This document shows, piece after piece, positions 48,901 through 59,338 of a stretch of 64,000 bases of DNA. The translations under genes were made by a program, and so were the position numbers. Under the pieces are notes generated by a model. That model was not told the origin of the DNA and ran no database searches. It saw only the letters and a program-made list of their open reading frames with translations. The stretch comes from Branchiostoma floridae (lineage: Eukaryota > Chordata > Leptocardii > Amphioxiformes > Branchiostomatidae). The DNA is taken from assembly GCF_000003815.2 (NCBI RefSeq), contig NC_049984.1:9833475-9897474 (forward strand). The letters run 5' to 3'. Numbering within the stretch: the stretch's first letter is position 1; every line of letters starts with the position of its first letter.

Positions 48901-51900
48901 CGGGCAGCTTGGTTCTGTACCCTTTCAAGTTTATCTTTGTCTTTCTTTGTATACGGATCCCATACTGTTGCAGCATATGCAACATACAAGAGCAGATACA
49001 AGAGCTTTCTTTTAGAGAAAAATCTATTCTATCCTACAGTACTTTAGCTCTTCTTATTCTTAGTGTGTAGGTGGCCACCATCATTTTGCTCATATTATAT
49101 ATTACTGTAAATGCATTTAAATTTGCGGGGATTTAAGTTCGCGGTAGTGAATTGGCAACAAAAAAAAACACATACATAAAACCTCCTTGAAGATTTATGC
49201 ATTTAACTGTATCACAGATTCTTAAGTATTTCAGCTTCACAGAAGTACTACAATGTTGACTACTGCTAGGAGTCAGTAAACAGCAATTGATCATAATTGT
49301 CTGAGGCTTGATTAAGTCCTGCTTTTTTTTCATGTAGGAAAGACATTCCAAACTGTACTTTTGTTGGGTCAGCAAAGTATTTGGTGTGATTATTGTTGCT
49401 TTTTCATGGGAAGATCAGGTTTTCAACACACTCCAGGAGCTGGGGGTCTCCAGATGCAACTGGACTGTCTACGCCCAATGCAGAACAACGTGGCGAGAAT
49501 TGTCTGAACTATCTGTAGCCGCCACGCATCAACTTATGATGCATGCGAACGATTGATTGATTGTTGCTTTTTCAGGGTTTGATGGAGAGGTTGATACTGG
49601 TGGACACGCCTGCCAAGATGCACGCCCTGTTCAACTACGAGCAGTCTCACACGTTCGGCCTGCGTGTGCTGAGTGTGATGTGTTCCTGTCTGGACACCTT
49701 CCTGCTCCTGGAGACTCAGTACAAGGTGCAGGAGTCACTGCTGGGCTGTCAGGCAGAGAACGTCAAGGAGGAGAGGTCAGGCACCCTTATGTTGCTAATG
49801 CTTGATTAACACCTAACAATATTCCAAAAAGCAGTTACTCCAGCAACTGGATATGATTTTGAAAACAGATGTTTCAAACAATGTTCGTTGCTTTTTGTCA
49901 GTGACTGTAGGTTGAGTAACTGCATTTTGGTGTATTTTATTACCTGGATGTCTAACCTTCATTTACGTACCTAAAAATATCCCTCTTTCAGTATACCTCT
50001 TGCTTGGCTGAATGTAGAAACATCTGACATGTAGTCATCATTTACAAATTTGTTCTCAATAGAAAAGTCCCATTTTAAAGTATGTTTCTTTTTTTGTCCA
50101 AAGGACCTAATAGTCTAGGCAATTGGTGCAAAATGTAGCTAGAATTGGGAAAATGTGGTAAAAGCATGAAATTTGGTAAGATGAATCTTCAGTATGTACT
50201 TACCACTTTCAAGGGTTGAGCCAAAATGCATGTTTCTTAGCATTGCTATAAACATTATCTTGAGATAAAAAGTATGCGTGCCAGCTTTCTTTCCGAAAAG
50301 AAATAAATTTATGTATTATCTTCACTAATATGTTCTGTTGAGGTGAGCACCACGAGTGTAGCCATGTACATTTGTAGATGAGGAAGCATAATATAATATT
50401 GTATTTATTATGTATCCTGTTTCAGTAATGAGCTGATCATTGATGCCCTGTCTGTTGAGAGGAACCATGTTCTGGTGAGGACGTACCTCATCGGTGGGCC
50501 ATCGGAGAGGAAACTGCCCCCCAGAGTGTTGCTGGACATTGAGGTACAGATGGAATCATATACATTTACAGTATTATGTATTGTGTTGATGATATTATTC
50601 AGTATCAATCTTAACTGTGGCAGGTTCCTTAAATGTAACTACGTAATAATAGGTGCTAGGTACCTACCTAGTCCGTTGACCTCCAGGTTGTTGGGGGTGA
50701 CAAGGTAGATATGAAGATAAATGTAGACTTACCATATAAGTAGTACCTCATTTTTCATCAAGCATGTTTTCCATATCTTGTTCAATATATACTGGTAGTT
50801 TACATAAAATGAACAACACTTATTTGATACAAATTTTAGACACATCATACATGTGTAGCAAGTAGCTATGCAGAGAGAAACATATTAGATACTAATGGCA
50901 GGAACTATAATATTTTGAAATTTGTGTCTTTCTGTTTAGGATGGGAGGGACCCATACCCCTTCCCACTGTTCTCATCTTTCCCCATCCCTAAACCCTACA
51001 CTACCACCATGGCAGGGAGATCAGCAATGAAACAAGGTAAACTAGAAACTCACATTTCAAGACTTAGTTCTCTTCCTTTTTGTCAGACTACATGCTTCAA
51101 AGTATCACTATCAGTAAAGCAGTGATTTGAAACATTATTTTAATGATAAAAGATTTAAAGCAGATTTGCCTTTAACCCTACATGTACAAATGTATATGCT
51201 TAAGTTATACAAGATGGGATAGATTTTGTATGACATATTCTGTTTTGTTTGTTTGTTTGGGGCATGTAATGTATTTCTCAGTTTGTGCCCACAAAGATTT
51301 TTTCTTTGAATGTTTGATAAAAGTTTATTTTGATCTTTTTTTGGTACAAACTGTGGCTTGGAAGCACTAAAAGACTTATGAGCATCTCAGATCTCAAGCT
51401 TGTTTTAACAATCTCAAGATCGCTAAAAAGTCAGCAGACTGTTAGAAGCATTTGCCCAAATTGCCCTGTTTAAAATGAAACTGTTCTTTGCCCACAGACA
51501 GTGAACTGAGCAGGTACCTGTCTCAAACCAAGACAGCAGAGAAGAACCAGGCATGGCTGGACGGATGTCGGAAGGCTTTCTGCAAAGTGCTGACCTCCAA
51601 ACCAGACCTGGCTAAAGCCAATGGTACGTTTCTGAGTCTCAATCAAAAAGTGCACTGAAATTGGAGGCTAGAGCCTGCAGCTGGTAGATTTGAGAAACCT
51701 GTGACAAAGAATGTATAGTGTCTTCCCACATTCAAGTTGACTATGTATAATTTTTCTTAAATCATGAAGATGTGACTCTATGACATTATTCTGTTATTGG
51801 TCAGCATCTATTTGAAAGATCAACACATCAAGTACAGTTGAGCCTGACATTTTAGGATAATGTTAGGTAGACATTATTGGATTATGTTTGGTGCTAACCA

Positions 51901-54900
51901 GGTGGATGTCTCTTGTGTCTTTTGCCTCTTTTGCTTCCGTAGAGGATTGGAAAGAGTTGACAGGTTTGTACTACAATGTATGTGCATGTAGTTCTGTTTG
52001 TATTGTGTATCCTTAGATAGTGGGCAGAGGCAAACATAGTTTCACATTGGAATGTAGATTTACAAGTACCAGAATGGGCTGTTGCATGTATTTGACAACT
52101 TAACATCATGACTGAGAACATTTTAGGCAGAAAAGGTTACTTTTATTTTAAGTAACTATATGTTTGAAATGCATGAGTTTACATTACTACACATTTTTAT
52201 ATTACATGTACATTTTCTTCAAGTATCCTTGAGACCATGTCATTTCTGAAAACATGACCAACTGCGGGGGTATAAGATCAACAGATTGGCCATTTTAAAT
52301 ACACCTGTTGGCATTTATACACTTGTAGAAAATAAAAGCAGAATACATGTAAATGTGTATGCCTTGTAGATTTACTACATTTTTACTTGAACCTTGTCTA
52401 CAGTTCTGGTTGACATGTTGGAGAAGGTGGTACAAGGCCAGATCAAGGTGCAAGAGGAGACTATCTTCCCCAAAGTGGACTACAAAGGTAAGGCAATCAC
52501 CAGATGGCATGGATGTGAGGAAAAAAGGTTATCTCTGCTAGTGTGGATGGCAAAACTAGGTGTTTAAAATCTGGGAAATTGGATCTGTCAATGAGTCATG
52601 TAATTTGTCGTTGATATGTGATTTTGTCAGTTAAGAGCATTGTAAGTAGCTTCAGTTTGCAGGTTTTGATTAGTCATCAACCATATTCCAGTTCAAGTAT
52701 CAACCAATCATATGCATTATGTCTTGCCATTTAAAATGCTTTTTTGATGGCCCCCCTTTAACTAGAGTTTCTTTTGGTTCTAGCTTTGGCTAGTCGTATT
52801 ATTCCATGTGTACGGAGTATTTGTATGTTTTGCATCATATATCTGTCACTGCTCTCATCTCCCATCCGATCTTTAATCATGTGAATACCTTTCAGTCATG
52901 ATGAGGGACAGGCGTGATGTCCATGGTGGGTTACATGTACAACATGTACATCACATGTCACAAAAACAAAAATAATCTGACTAATAAAAATAAAAATAAT
53001 ATGACTAATCTTCACAAACCTATCACTTGTCACAGTTACAGGGTGACACTTGACTGGCAATCATGTGGGCTTACTCAATAATATGGGCTTTATACAGTAA
53101 ACACAACAGGTGGTTAGTTAAAAACATTGGGTTTAGTGCTACATGTACATGGTGGTAACTGTCACTCAGGGTGATGGTATGGACAGGCAAAAATAACTGT
53201 CTATACGGTGTATGGAAGAAGGGATTTCACCTTGTGTAGAAAAGGGAAGGCTACTGATGTATACAATGTACATGTGTGGGCAAAATGTTGGTGTGCTGAC
53301 AGTCGTTGTAAGGTTTGCGTTCAGCTACTATAACACTTCAAATTCTTAAGTACATCAAGGTGGCAACACAGGCACATCCAGCTAATCTTGTGGGGTGGGA
53401 AGAGCAAGTGTTTGGAAAAAAACAGAAACACCTATTGAAAGAATTTTGAAAGAGAGCCCTTGTTCTATGTTGTAGATTGGTTGTAGTAATGCATGTGTTC
53501 CCTCTCCAGGTAGTGACAAGGCTCTGAAGAGCCAGAGTCTATCAGCTGTACAGCAGCTGGGAGTACAGCTAACCATCAGGTAGGCTCAAGAAGGGTTCTT
53601 AAAGCTGTGGAGTTATTTCCATAGCAACCATACACTTTGATCTATATCCTACCTCCCAGTTGTGATTCAAGTACATTTTGTATCTCCGGGTAATTTTTGG
53701 CCAGGGGCTGCAACACTGTCATGTATTCATGAATAGTGTCTGGGTAAAGTTTTTTTCCTTCACACAGCATGTGGACTTTATTATTCTCTCCCACATTTCC
53801 AAACAACAAAAAATATAACAGTGCAAATTTTGACTCATACACAGTCTGGAAGTAGTAAGCTGTCTGAGAGACAGGAAGTGTCCTCTTGGTTTTCTTTTAA
53901 ATTGATTCAAAGGCAGGAAATTTATAGAAGACCACATTTTATTTTATTTGCCAATGATACAACTCATTACACGGATCTGCCTAGGCAGCTTTGGGCTGGT
54001 AGCGGCAGATCCACAGAGGTTTGTTGTTTGGAGTTTCCGTCTCCTAGGAGGACTTCCGACCAAGGATGCAAGGGGTTCCTCCTACCCCTGACTCATGTGT
54101 CATGGCGGGTGCGTCATGCCCGAACATGCCCCTATGGCCTTTCACCACCACAAAGGCCTGTCACTGCCACTAGCCGCAGCTATGTACTCATTTACACCTG
54201 AGTTAGGTGAGGAAAGTCGTGTAAAGTGCCTTTCCCAAGGGCACAAGATCGGTGACACGGCAAGCGGATTTGAACCCGGGACCTCTCGGGCCTGAGACCA
54301 ACGCGCTCCTGATCGTGCCACGCGGTCCCCACATAATATCAACTTAAGTGTTATATAGAAACCAGATGTTTTTGACAAATCATCTAACAAGTGTGTGTCA
54401 CATGTACTGTCTATATCTTGTCATGATTACAATCAATACTGTACTTGAAGTGAAACACTGAAGCACATGTCATGTACTGCAGGTATGGCAGTCATCTGAA
54501 TCTGGTAAAGAACACCAAGGATACCAAGGAGCAGCTGACTCACCTGCTGAAACAGGTGCGCTTCTTCCTACGCCAGCAGCAGAGGAACATCGACTGTCAA
54601 CTACGTATCCTTCATGAGGAGAACAAAGATAGGAGGCAGAATGTGTTGTTTGTGATTTGTATTTTAGACTGTTATGTTGCAAAAACTTGAGATAGAAGCG
54701 TATTAATGGCTCCACTGCTTGGCCATCCGGACGCAATTCCATGGACAGCTCGAACATGTTTTAAGGGATGGCATTCATTTTTCGGAAGGGAAGTAAAATG
54801 GGTGTCCCATGTTCAAGGGAGGTGCCTCGAGCATCTAAAACAGCCTCATTACTCAGGTTGGGTACCTACTGGCTGCAAATACAGTAGAAGCCAGTTAATT

Positions 54901-57348
54901 GCACAACGGATTAACGCACACTTCTGTTAACTGCACGTAATCTCCAAATCCAAAACCAGTGTGGTCCAGCTAGATAACTTCGCATTATTGCACCAGTCGG
55001 ATAATTGCACGAAATTCACTGGCAAATAGACCGTGCAATTAAGCGGCTTCTACTGTAATACACCAGGTGAATCATTATAATAATTACTCTAGGACCTACA
55101 CAATATGATAAAGCGATAGGTACATATTCGCAAAGGAAGTTGCAGGCCTTTTTTCTTATCACTAAATATATTGCAACAAAATTCTAAGATTCCTGAACCA
55201 TGACTATTTACACGGTATTGCAGTTTTTAATCTTTATCTTTTATAATTTCAAGTTTCATATGCTTCTGTTGGGCTATCCCACAACCTGTGCTGCTTAGAT
55301 TTAGAATACCGTTTCCACAAGTCTTGTTAATGCCAGTTTGAGTTAAAGCCCTTAACACAGTGCAGGCCTGCTCCAGGGGGAGTATGTCGGCCATGACTGG
55401 TTCACCTCCACCCTGTTCCTGATGATGCTGGGCAAGTCTGAGCGCTGCTGGAACTTCCTCATCAAGTTCTCCACACTGCTGTCCTCGGGCTACCTGTGGA
55501 TGGCCAGACTACATGCCTCCGTATGTGGTTTTCTTTTCTTTTTTGTTCTTCTGTAGTTTCTAGATATTGTGTACTCTTGAAGATTCTATTTATGTTAGAA
55601 CTTAGGTATAACTCAGGAACAGGAAGGCTTGCAATCTACCACAGTAATTGACAAGCTAACTACAGGCTTTTGTATCTTGCAACCACATAGCTAGTAATGG
55701 CTCTTAGCTACTGTTAACGTTGCTACACTGTATTTATGTGCAAGTCTTGTCCTCCCAGGCCCCTCTGTGGCTGTGTTGTGTACTACTGCATCAGTCATGT
55801 ATCAGTTCTTGTCCCCCCAGGCCCACCTACCTGTCCCCCTGTGAGTGGGCTATACCCTGTATACTACTGCATCAGTCATGTATCAGTTCTTGTCCCCTCA
55901 GGCCCACCTACCTGTCCCCCTGTGAGTGGGCTATACCCTGTATACTACTGCATCAGTCATGTATCAGTTCTTGTCCCCCCAGGCCCACCTACCTGTCCCC
56001 CTGTGAGTGGGCTATACCCTGTATACTACTGCATCAGTCATGTATCAGTTCTTGTCCCCCCAGGCCCACCTACCTGTCCCCCTGACTGTGAGTGGGCTCT
56101 ACCCTGTGTACTACTGCATCAGTCATGTATCAGTTCTTGTCCCCCCAGGCCCACCTACCTGTCCCCCTGACTGTGAGTGGGCTATACCCTGTGTACTACT
56201 GCATCAGTCATGTATCAGTTCTTGTCCCCTCAGGCCCACCTACCTGTCCCCCTGACTGTGAGTGGGCTATACCCTGTGTACTACTGCATCAGTTATGTAT
56301 CAGTTCTTGTCCCCCCAGGCCCACCTACCCGTCCCCCTGACTGTGAGTGGGATCCACCCTGTGTACTACTGCATCAGTCATGTATCAGTTCTTGTCCCCC
56401 CAGGCCCACCTACCTGTCCCCCTGACTGTGAGTGGGATCCGCCCTGTGTTCTACTGTGTAACTCATGTATCAGTTCTTGTCTCCCCAGGCCCACCTACCC
56501 GTCCCCCTGACCGTGAGTGGGATCCACCCTGTGTACTACTGCATCAGTCATGTATCAGTTCTTGTCCCCCCAGGCCCACCTACCTGTCCCCCTGACTGTG
56601 AGTGGGATCCACCCTGTGTACTACTGCAGTGCCCACTATGTGGAGCTGATCCTCCAGGCTGAGGTGCCAGCTGTGGCTTCTGCCTTCAGGATGTCTGGTT
56701 ACACACCTTCTCAGGTACGGTCAGCCATTTGTCTCCTCAGATGAGTAACTCTTTCTTGAGTCCAATAATATTGCTTAGTCCTGTACATACAGATGAAACC
56801 ATCACAAGGTTTATCTTGAAAGACAAATGCTGTAAGTCATATAACATGTCTATATACATATATTTTTTTTTTAGATGATCTCCTGCATCATTTACCGGTA
56901 TAGAGCTTAATACTTGCTTGTCCCCATAGTCTAACTTTGGGTATAGAGCTTCAATGGCATAAAATGTAGTGTTTCTCTAGCTGATTTCTCTTTACATAGA
57001 CCCCTGACATAGACCCCTGATACCAGGTGTCTCTTGATCTTTTTTCTTTGTATTTTGGGACCCAAGAAAGGGTGTATAAAACAAGAAATAAAAAGGAAGC
57101 ATTAAAAAAAAGAAAGAAGAAACAAGATCAGGGAGTACAAATGTATTTGAATCCCATAGATCTGCCAACACTGGCTCCGACAGTGCTTCTGGAACTACCT
57201 GGACTGGCTGGAGATCTGCCACTACCTGTGCACCTGCATTGTGCTGGGGGTGGACTACCAGGTGTACACCTGTGTGGCCATCCTCCGCCACCTGACACAC
57301 GACATCCTGCAGCACACACAGAACCAGGACCTCCAGGTGTTTCTCAAG
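36971..57348 (+). CDS. TBC1D32: TBC1D32 / broad-minded (BROMI), 3' end incomplete
   Basis: Coding exons: 36971-37143, 38161-38319, 38900-39098, 39582-39656, 40014-40139, 40552-40630, 40763-40863, 41160-41221, 41520-41661, 42372-42431, 42788-42914, 43373-43510, 43761-43835, 44109-44248, 44824-44960, 45321-45522, 46122-46253, 46642-46810, 47124-47242, 48212-48331, 49576-49775, 50426-50543, 50940-51036, 51498-51623, 52404-52487, 53510-53579, 54483-54604, 55366-55520, 56574-56714, 57160-57348. All are GT-AG and in phase over 1279 codons. Family signatures are '[16 protein letters not shown]', '[20 protein letters not shown]', '[19 protein letters not shown]', '[19 protein letters not shown]', '[12 protein letters not shown]' and '[15 protein letters not shown]'. 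In vertebrates this large protein, with a C-terminal degenerate Rab-GAP TBC domain, works with CDK20 in cilium assembly and Hedgehog signalling. Human is ~1257 residues; the last ~40 family residues were not found here. Confidence 0.92.
37570..37971. mobile_element. hAT-like MITE in TBC1D32 intron 1
   Basis: The ends TAGGGCCGTGTACCTAAA and TTTAGGTACACAGCCCTA are inverted. Both sides carry the exact 8 bp direct repeat ATGTAGAC (37562-37569, 37972-37979), the usual hAT target duplication. The arms are built of repeated GTACCT hexamers in opposite orientation. No coding capacity. Confidence 0.88.
38555..38710. repeat. Dispersed repeat family D, copy 1
   Basis: AATGCAATCCCTTACAA, then GACCCTTGGACC, are shared with 42970-43115. 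It is a diverged copy in TBC1D32 intron 2. Confidence 0.45.
39775..39986. mobile_element. Foldback repeat family B, copy 3
   Basis: It contains GACCAATTGCTATTGTCACG, TGAAGAAGGCAACAGTGGTC and GATTACTACTAACACAGATG. It lies in TBC1D32 intron 4, and its right end GATGAGCTTCCATGATAAG reaches within about 25 bp of the exon 5 acceptor. Confidence 0.7.
40268..40495. mobile_element. Foldback repeat family B, copy 4
   Basis: Same order of blocks as copy 3 (GACCAATTTTGCCGATGTTA, TGAAGAAGGCGACAGTGTTC, AGAGATGAGCTTCCATGATA). It lies in TBC1D32 intron 5, ending about 57 bp before the exon 6 acceptor. Confidence 0.7.
41793..42324. mobile_element. TA-flanked pogo/mariner-like MITE with a nested insertion
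   Basis: The ends CAGTAAAAGCCGTTTAATTG and CAATTAACTGGCCTCAACTG are inverted and flanked by TA. An uninterrupted inverted relative lies at 54882-55056. Comparison shows that 41832-42183 was inserted into it. It lies in TBC1D32 intron 9. Confidence 0.8.
41832..42183. mobile_element. hAT-like MITE nested in another MITE
   Basis: The ends CAGGGTTCTAGCTAG and CTAGAACCCTG are inverted. The arms carry repeated CACTACGCTAAAAT. Flanking CAGTG is duplicated (41827-41831, 42184-42188); the uninterrupted relative has a single copy. An exact 8 bp duplication is not visible, possibly because of later change. Confidence 0.72.
42968..43115. repeat. Dispersed repeat family D, copy 2
   Basis: ATCTGAGTAATGAGGCTGTT, CCAACATGGGACCCCCATTT and TTACAACTTGTCCGAGCTGA match, in reverse complement, the segment at 54740-54870. 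It follows TBC1D32 exon 11 closely, so readthrough of exon 11 into it gives a spurious open frame. Confidence 0.6.
44350..44515. mobile_element. Foldback repeat family B, copy 5
   Basis: It contains GACCAATTGCTGATGTTACA, CCTGAAGAAGGAGACAGTTG and GTTGGAAGAAAGTTAAGCAT. It lies in TBC1D32 intron 14. Confidence 0.7.
47522..47959. mobile_element. Harbinger-like MITE, copy 1
   Basis: A 438 bp element with inverted ends of about 36 bp (GGCCACAACAATTTAATTTC... / ...GAAATTAAATTGGTGTGGCC), flanked by 3 bp TTA on both sides. A second copy at 58595-58961 has a different 3 bp flank, TCA. Three-base target repeats fit the PIF/Harbinger type. The interior is AT-rich with no transposase. It lies in TBC1D32 intron 19. 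Confidence 0.85.
48420..49012 (-). mobile_element. LINE 3' end, reverse-transcriptase ORF tail
   Basis: A - strand frame of about 157 codons (49001 to 48528) reads as the C-terminal tail of a non-LTR retrotransposon ORF2, with the typical '[15 protein letters not shown]' and a conserved 'DWNLLSP' near the end. After the stop comes ~100 bp of GC-rich 3' UTR and a tail of CAGATA repeats (48430-48458). It is 5'-truncated, as usual for LINE insertions, and non-autonomous. The clade is probably CR1/L2-like; this is not certain. It lies in TBC1D32 intron 20. Confidence 0.8.
49107..49150. repeat. Half copy of the CTGTAAATGCA MITE
   Basis: TACTGTAAATGCATTTAAAT followed by GGGGATTTAAGTTCGCGG equals one arm of the element at 24609-24731. 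Confidence 0.65.
49413..49567 (+). mobile_element. Second LINE 3' end beside TBC1D32 exon 21
   Basis: A + strand frame of about 45 codons, including '[20 protein letters not shown]' and '[10 protein letters not shown]', ends at TGA and is followed by an ATTG-repeat tail. This is the style of a non-LTR retrotransposon ORF terminus. The tail ends only about 8 bp before the exon 21 acceptor. Family assignment is tentative. Confidence 0.5.
53938..54328 (-). repeat. tRNA-derived SINE, family C, near complete
   Basis: On the - strand the tRNA-like head has box A TGGCACGATCAGG (54320-54308) and box B GGTCCCGGGTTCAAATCC (54283-54266). The body includes TGTGCCCTTGGGAAAGGCAC. It ends in an AAATAAAATAAAAT tail (about 53938-53952). 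CCACAT occurs on both sides (53932-53937, 54329-54334) as a short target repeat. It lies in TBC1D32 intron 26. Confidence 0.75.
54735..54875. repeat. Dispersed repeat family D, copy 3
   Basis: AAGGGATGGCATTCATTTTT, AATGGGTGTCCCATGTTCAA and AACAGCCTCATTACTCAGGT are the reverse complement of blocks at 42968-43115. It is directly followed by the MITE at 54882. Confidence 0.6.
54882..55056. mobile_element. TA-flanked pogo/mariner-like MITE, intact copy
   Basis: A 175 bp element with ends CAGTAGAAGCCAGTTAATTG and CAATTAAGCGGCTTCTACTG, flanked by TA. It is the uninterrupted relative of 41793-42324, in inverted orientation. Confidence 0.82.
55757..56573 (+). repeat. Tandem array of splice-acceptor units (81 and 85 bp)
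   Basis: Acceptor AG dinucleotides recur at 55757, 55819, 55900, 55981, 56062, 56147, 56232, 56317, 56402, 56487 and 56572 (the last is the true exon 29 acceptor). Spacing is 62, then 81 three times, then 85 six times. Each unit has the tract TCTTGTCCCCCCAG, the start of exon 29 (GCCCACCTACCTGTCCCCCT), GTGAGTGGG, and CTACTGCATCAGTCATGTAT. The 81 bp units lack ACTG. The 85 bp period shifts the frame, producing a ladder of overlapping 82-codon ORFs that are not separate genes. Confidence 0.95.
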
Positions 57349-57470
57349 GTAAGAACAAGTTTGGAGAAACTTTTACTTCTGTGTTTGTTTCCATGAAAAA
57401 AAGGAGATATATGTACTGTGTTTTTTTGTTGTTGTTGTTGTTGTTTTTGTGTGTGTCTGTGTGTGTGTGT

Positions 57471-57507
<37 letters not shown>

Positions 57508-58590
57508 TGTTTCCAGATTTTTGTTGTCAGCATAACTCAAGAAACTCTTCATGGATTACAATAATGTTTGATGTGGGGAAGACAAATGTCAACTTTGGGC
57601 CCCCTGGTATGTGACCTTGTTTGCTGATGTATTGTGTTTGTAGTTTCCTATAGTCCACTGATCTTTAAATCACTACTTTTTGTATCTTCATGGTCATATA
57701 TGTACTATATGCTATGCTGTATAGTAACTGAAGAAAATAAGTAACGCCACGTCATGACAACATAGTTTTAGGACATGTGCTGTGTGTCCTCTAGTTTAAT
57801 TGTTAACCACATTTCAAACCTGGCTGATAATAATAGTTTGTTAATTGGCTTGTACTTGTAGAGCTGATAGTGCTGTGTGTAAACAGCACAGTTCATATGT
57901 GTAGTGTCCTACATGTGTGATTACTGCAATAACATTTAGTACAACTATTTATCTATTTAAACTACTAGACTGAGTGTTAACCAGACAAGAATGAAAGCAA
58001 GAAAACACTGATACAGACTTCTGTATACTTTGGCCAGACAGTTTAAAGTATCTTCAGAGTGAGTAGTGGGGGGGCTTAGATTTAGAATCATTGAGTGGAG
58101 AAAAATTCAGAGTGAAAGCAAGGCTCTAGAAATTAGATGTAAAATAAGGAAGGTATGGTAGCTGAATGGTGTAATCGGTTTCAAAATAACAGATCTGTGG
58201 ATTCCACCAAAAGTTTTTTCGCACATTAAATGATTCATCCCTTTTAAAATGTTCTTCTATGTAGTGCTGTATAAATTGATACTAAAAGCCGTACAAACAC
58301 CAGATGACGACTACTTATTAGAAGTCTGCAGTACAAATGTTGGTATTGACAAGTAGACACTAGAAACCAAATCAGTGTAAGGCGGGTCTTCATTTCCTGT
58401 CACTTTGCCAGTCCGCACAATCAATACTGCACCAAGAGGAGGCGAGGTAAAACTAATTTGGGAGGAGCAAAATCAATGCCCACTTTGTAGGTCCATTTTT
58501 TAAGACACCATACCAGTTTTCTAGCCAAGGTACATGTACCATCCTATTTAGTTTACTGGCAGTCCTATGCTCTCTTTTTAAAAAGATATC
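57349..58590. other. Sequence 3' of last found TBC1D32 exon
   Basis: It contains a (GTT)n/(GT)n microsatellite (57425-57512) and a fragment of the CATAACTCAAGAA...TTTGGGCCCCCTGG repeat family (57530-57606). No exon matching the expected C-terminal end of TBC1D32 was seen. Confidence 0.5.
57425..57512. repeat. GTT and GT microsatellite
   Basis: (GTT)n at about 57428-57446 is followed by (GT)n with TCT interruptions to 57512. Confidence 0.95.
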
Positions 58591-58594
58591 ATCA

Positions 58595-58961
58595 GGCCAC
58601 ACCAATTTAATTTCTTGGTTCACAGATTCGCTCGCTCCTATTTTCTGGGAAAAAAAATAAAAATAAAAATTACCACTCAGCAAATTTTCACCATTAATGA
58701 AACCATTCACCAACTTTCTGGTGTAGCAAATAGGCCTTTATATTATAAGCTCCTTAAAGTATGGGTACAGGTGCTGTTACTGTACAATAATAGTGTTTTT
58801 GTACTTTTTTCAAGCTGAAAACTTTTTTTCTTTATGTTTTGGATTAGCCGTTACCTTTACCCCAACCATTTTACAATTTTTATTTTTATTTTCATTTCGC
58901 CCTCTCGCTCCATATCTTTTATGAAAAAATCCGTGAACCAAGAAATTAAATTGGTGTGGCC
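58595..58961. mobile_element. Harbinger-like MITE, copy 2
   Basis: A 367 bp element with the same inverted ends as 47522-47959 (GGCCACACCAATTTAATTTC / GAAATTAAATTGGTGTGGCC). It is flanked by TCA on both sides (58592-58594, 58962-58964). It has an internal deletion relative to copy 1. Confidence 0.85.
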
Positions 58962-59338
58962 TCATCTGCGGAAAACTGACTAGGATATGGTACCCTGGTT
59001 ACTAGTTTCCAACAGAGGCTGGCCACATGAACTGGACTTTATTATGCTCTCTCACTGTGCACACCCTCCATACGCATATCTACATTGAATTTGTATACTT
59101 ACATGCACATGTACAAAATGCACTTGTACAATGTACATCTAAAAGCTGATTTAGGACATGGTGGTTTGGTAAGCTTTATGTTGTCTTTTTCTGACACCGA
59201 GTGGCATTCTGCCAAAAGCTGTTGTTGATTGATTCATTGGACCATGCAGTGTGTCACAGATAGCTCAGAATACATAATGCAAAGAGAAGAGTATTGCACT
59301 AGTAGTTATATTTGTCTCGTACAGCAATGATTGCCATA

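Noticed and set aside
55720-56595. A ladder of overlapping 82-144 codon ORFs that looks like a repeat protein (PTYLSP / [12 protein letters not shown]).
   Set aside because: It is produced by the 81/85 bp tandem array of splice-acceptor units in an intron. The frame shifts each 85 bp unit, and only the final unit joins a conserved TBC1D32 exon.
57530-57606. Candidate last exon of TBC1D32: an AG at about 57525 is followed by sequence that could read ...ETLHGLQ....
   Set aside because: The sequence matches the CATAACTCAAGAA...TTTGGGCCCCCT repeat family seen at 27.24 kb, and a frame-compatible continuation to a conserved end is absent.
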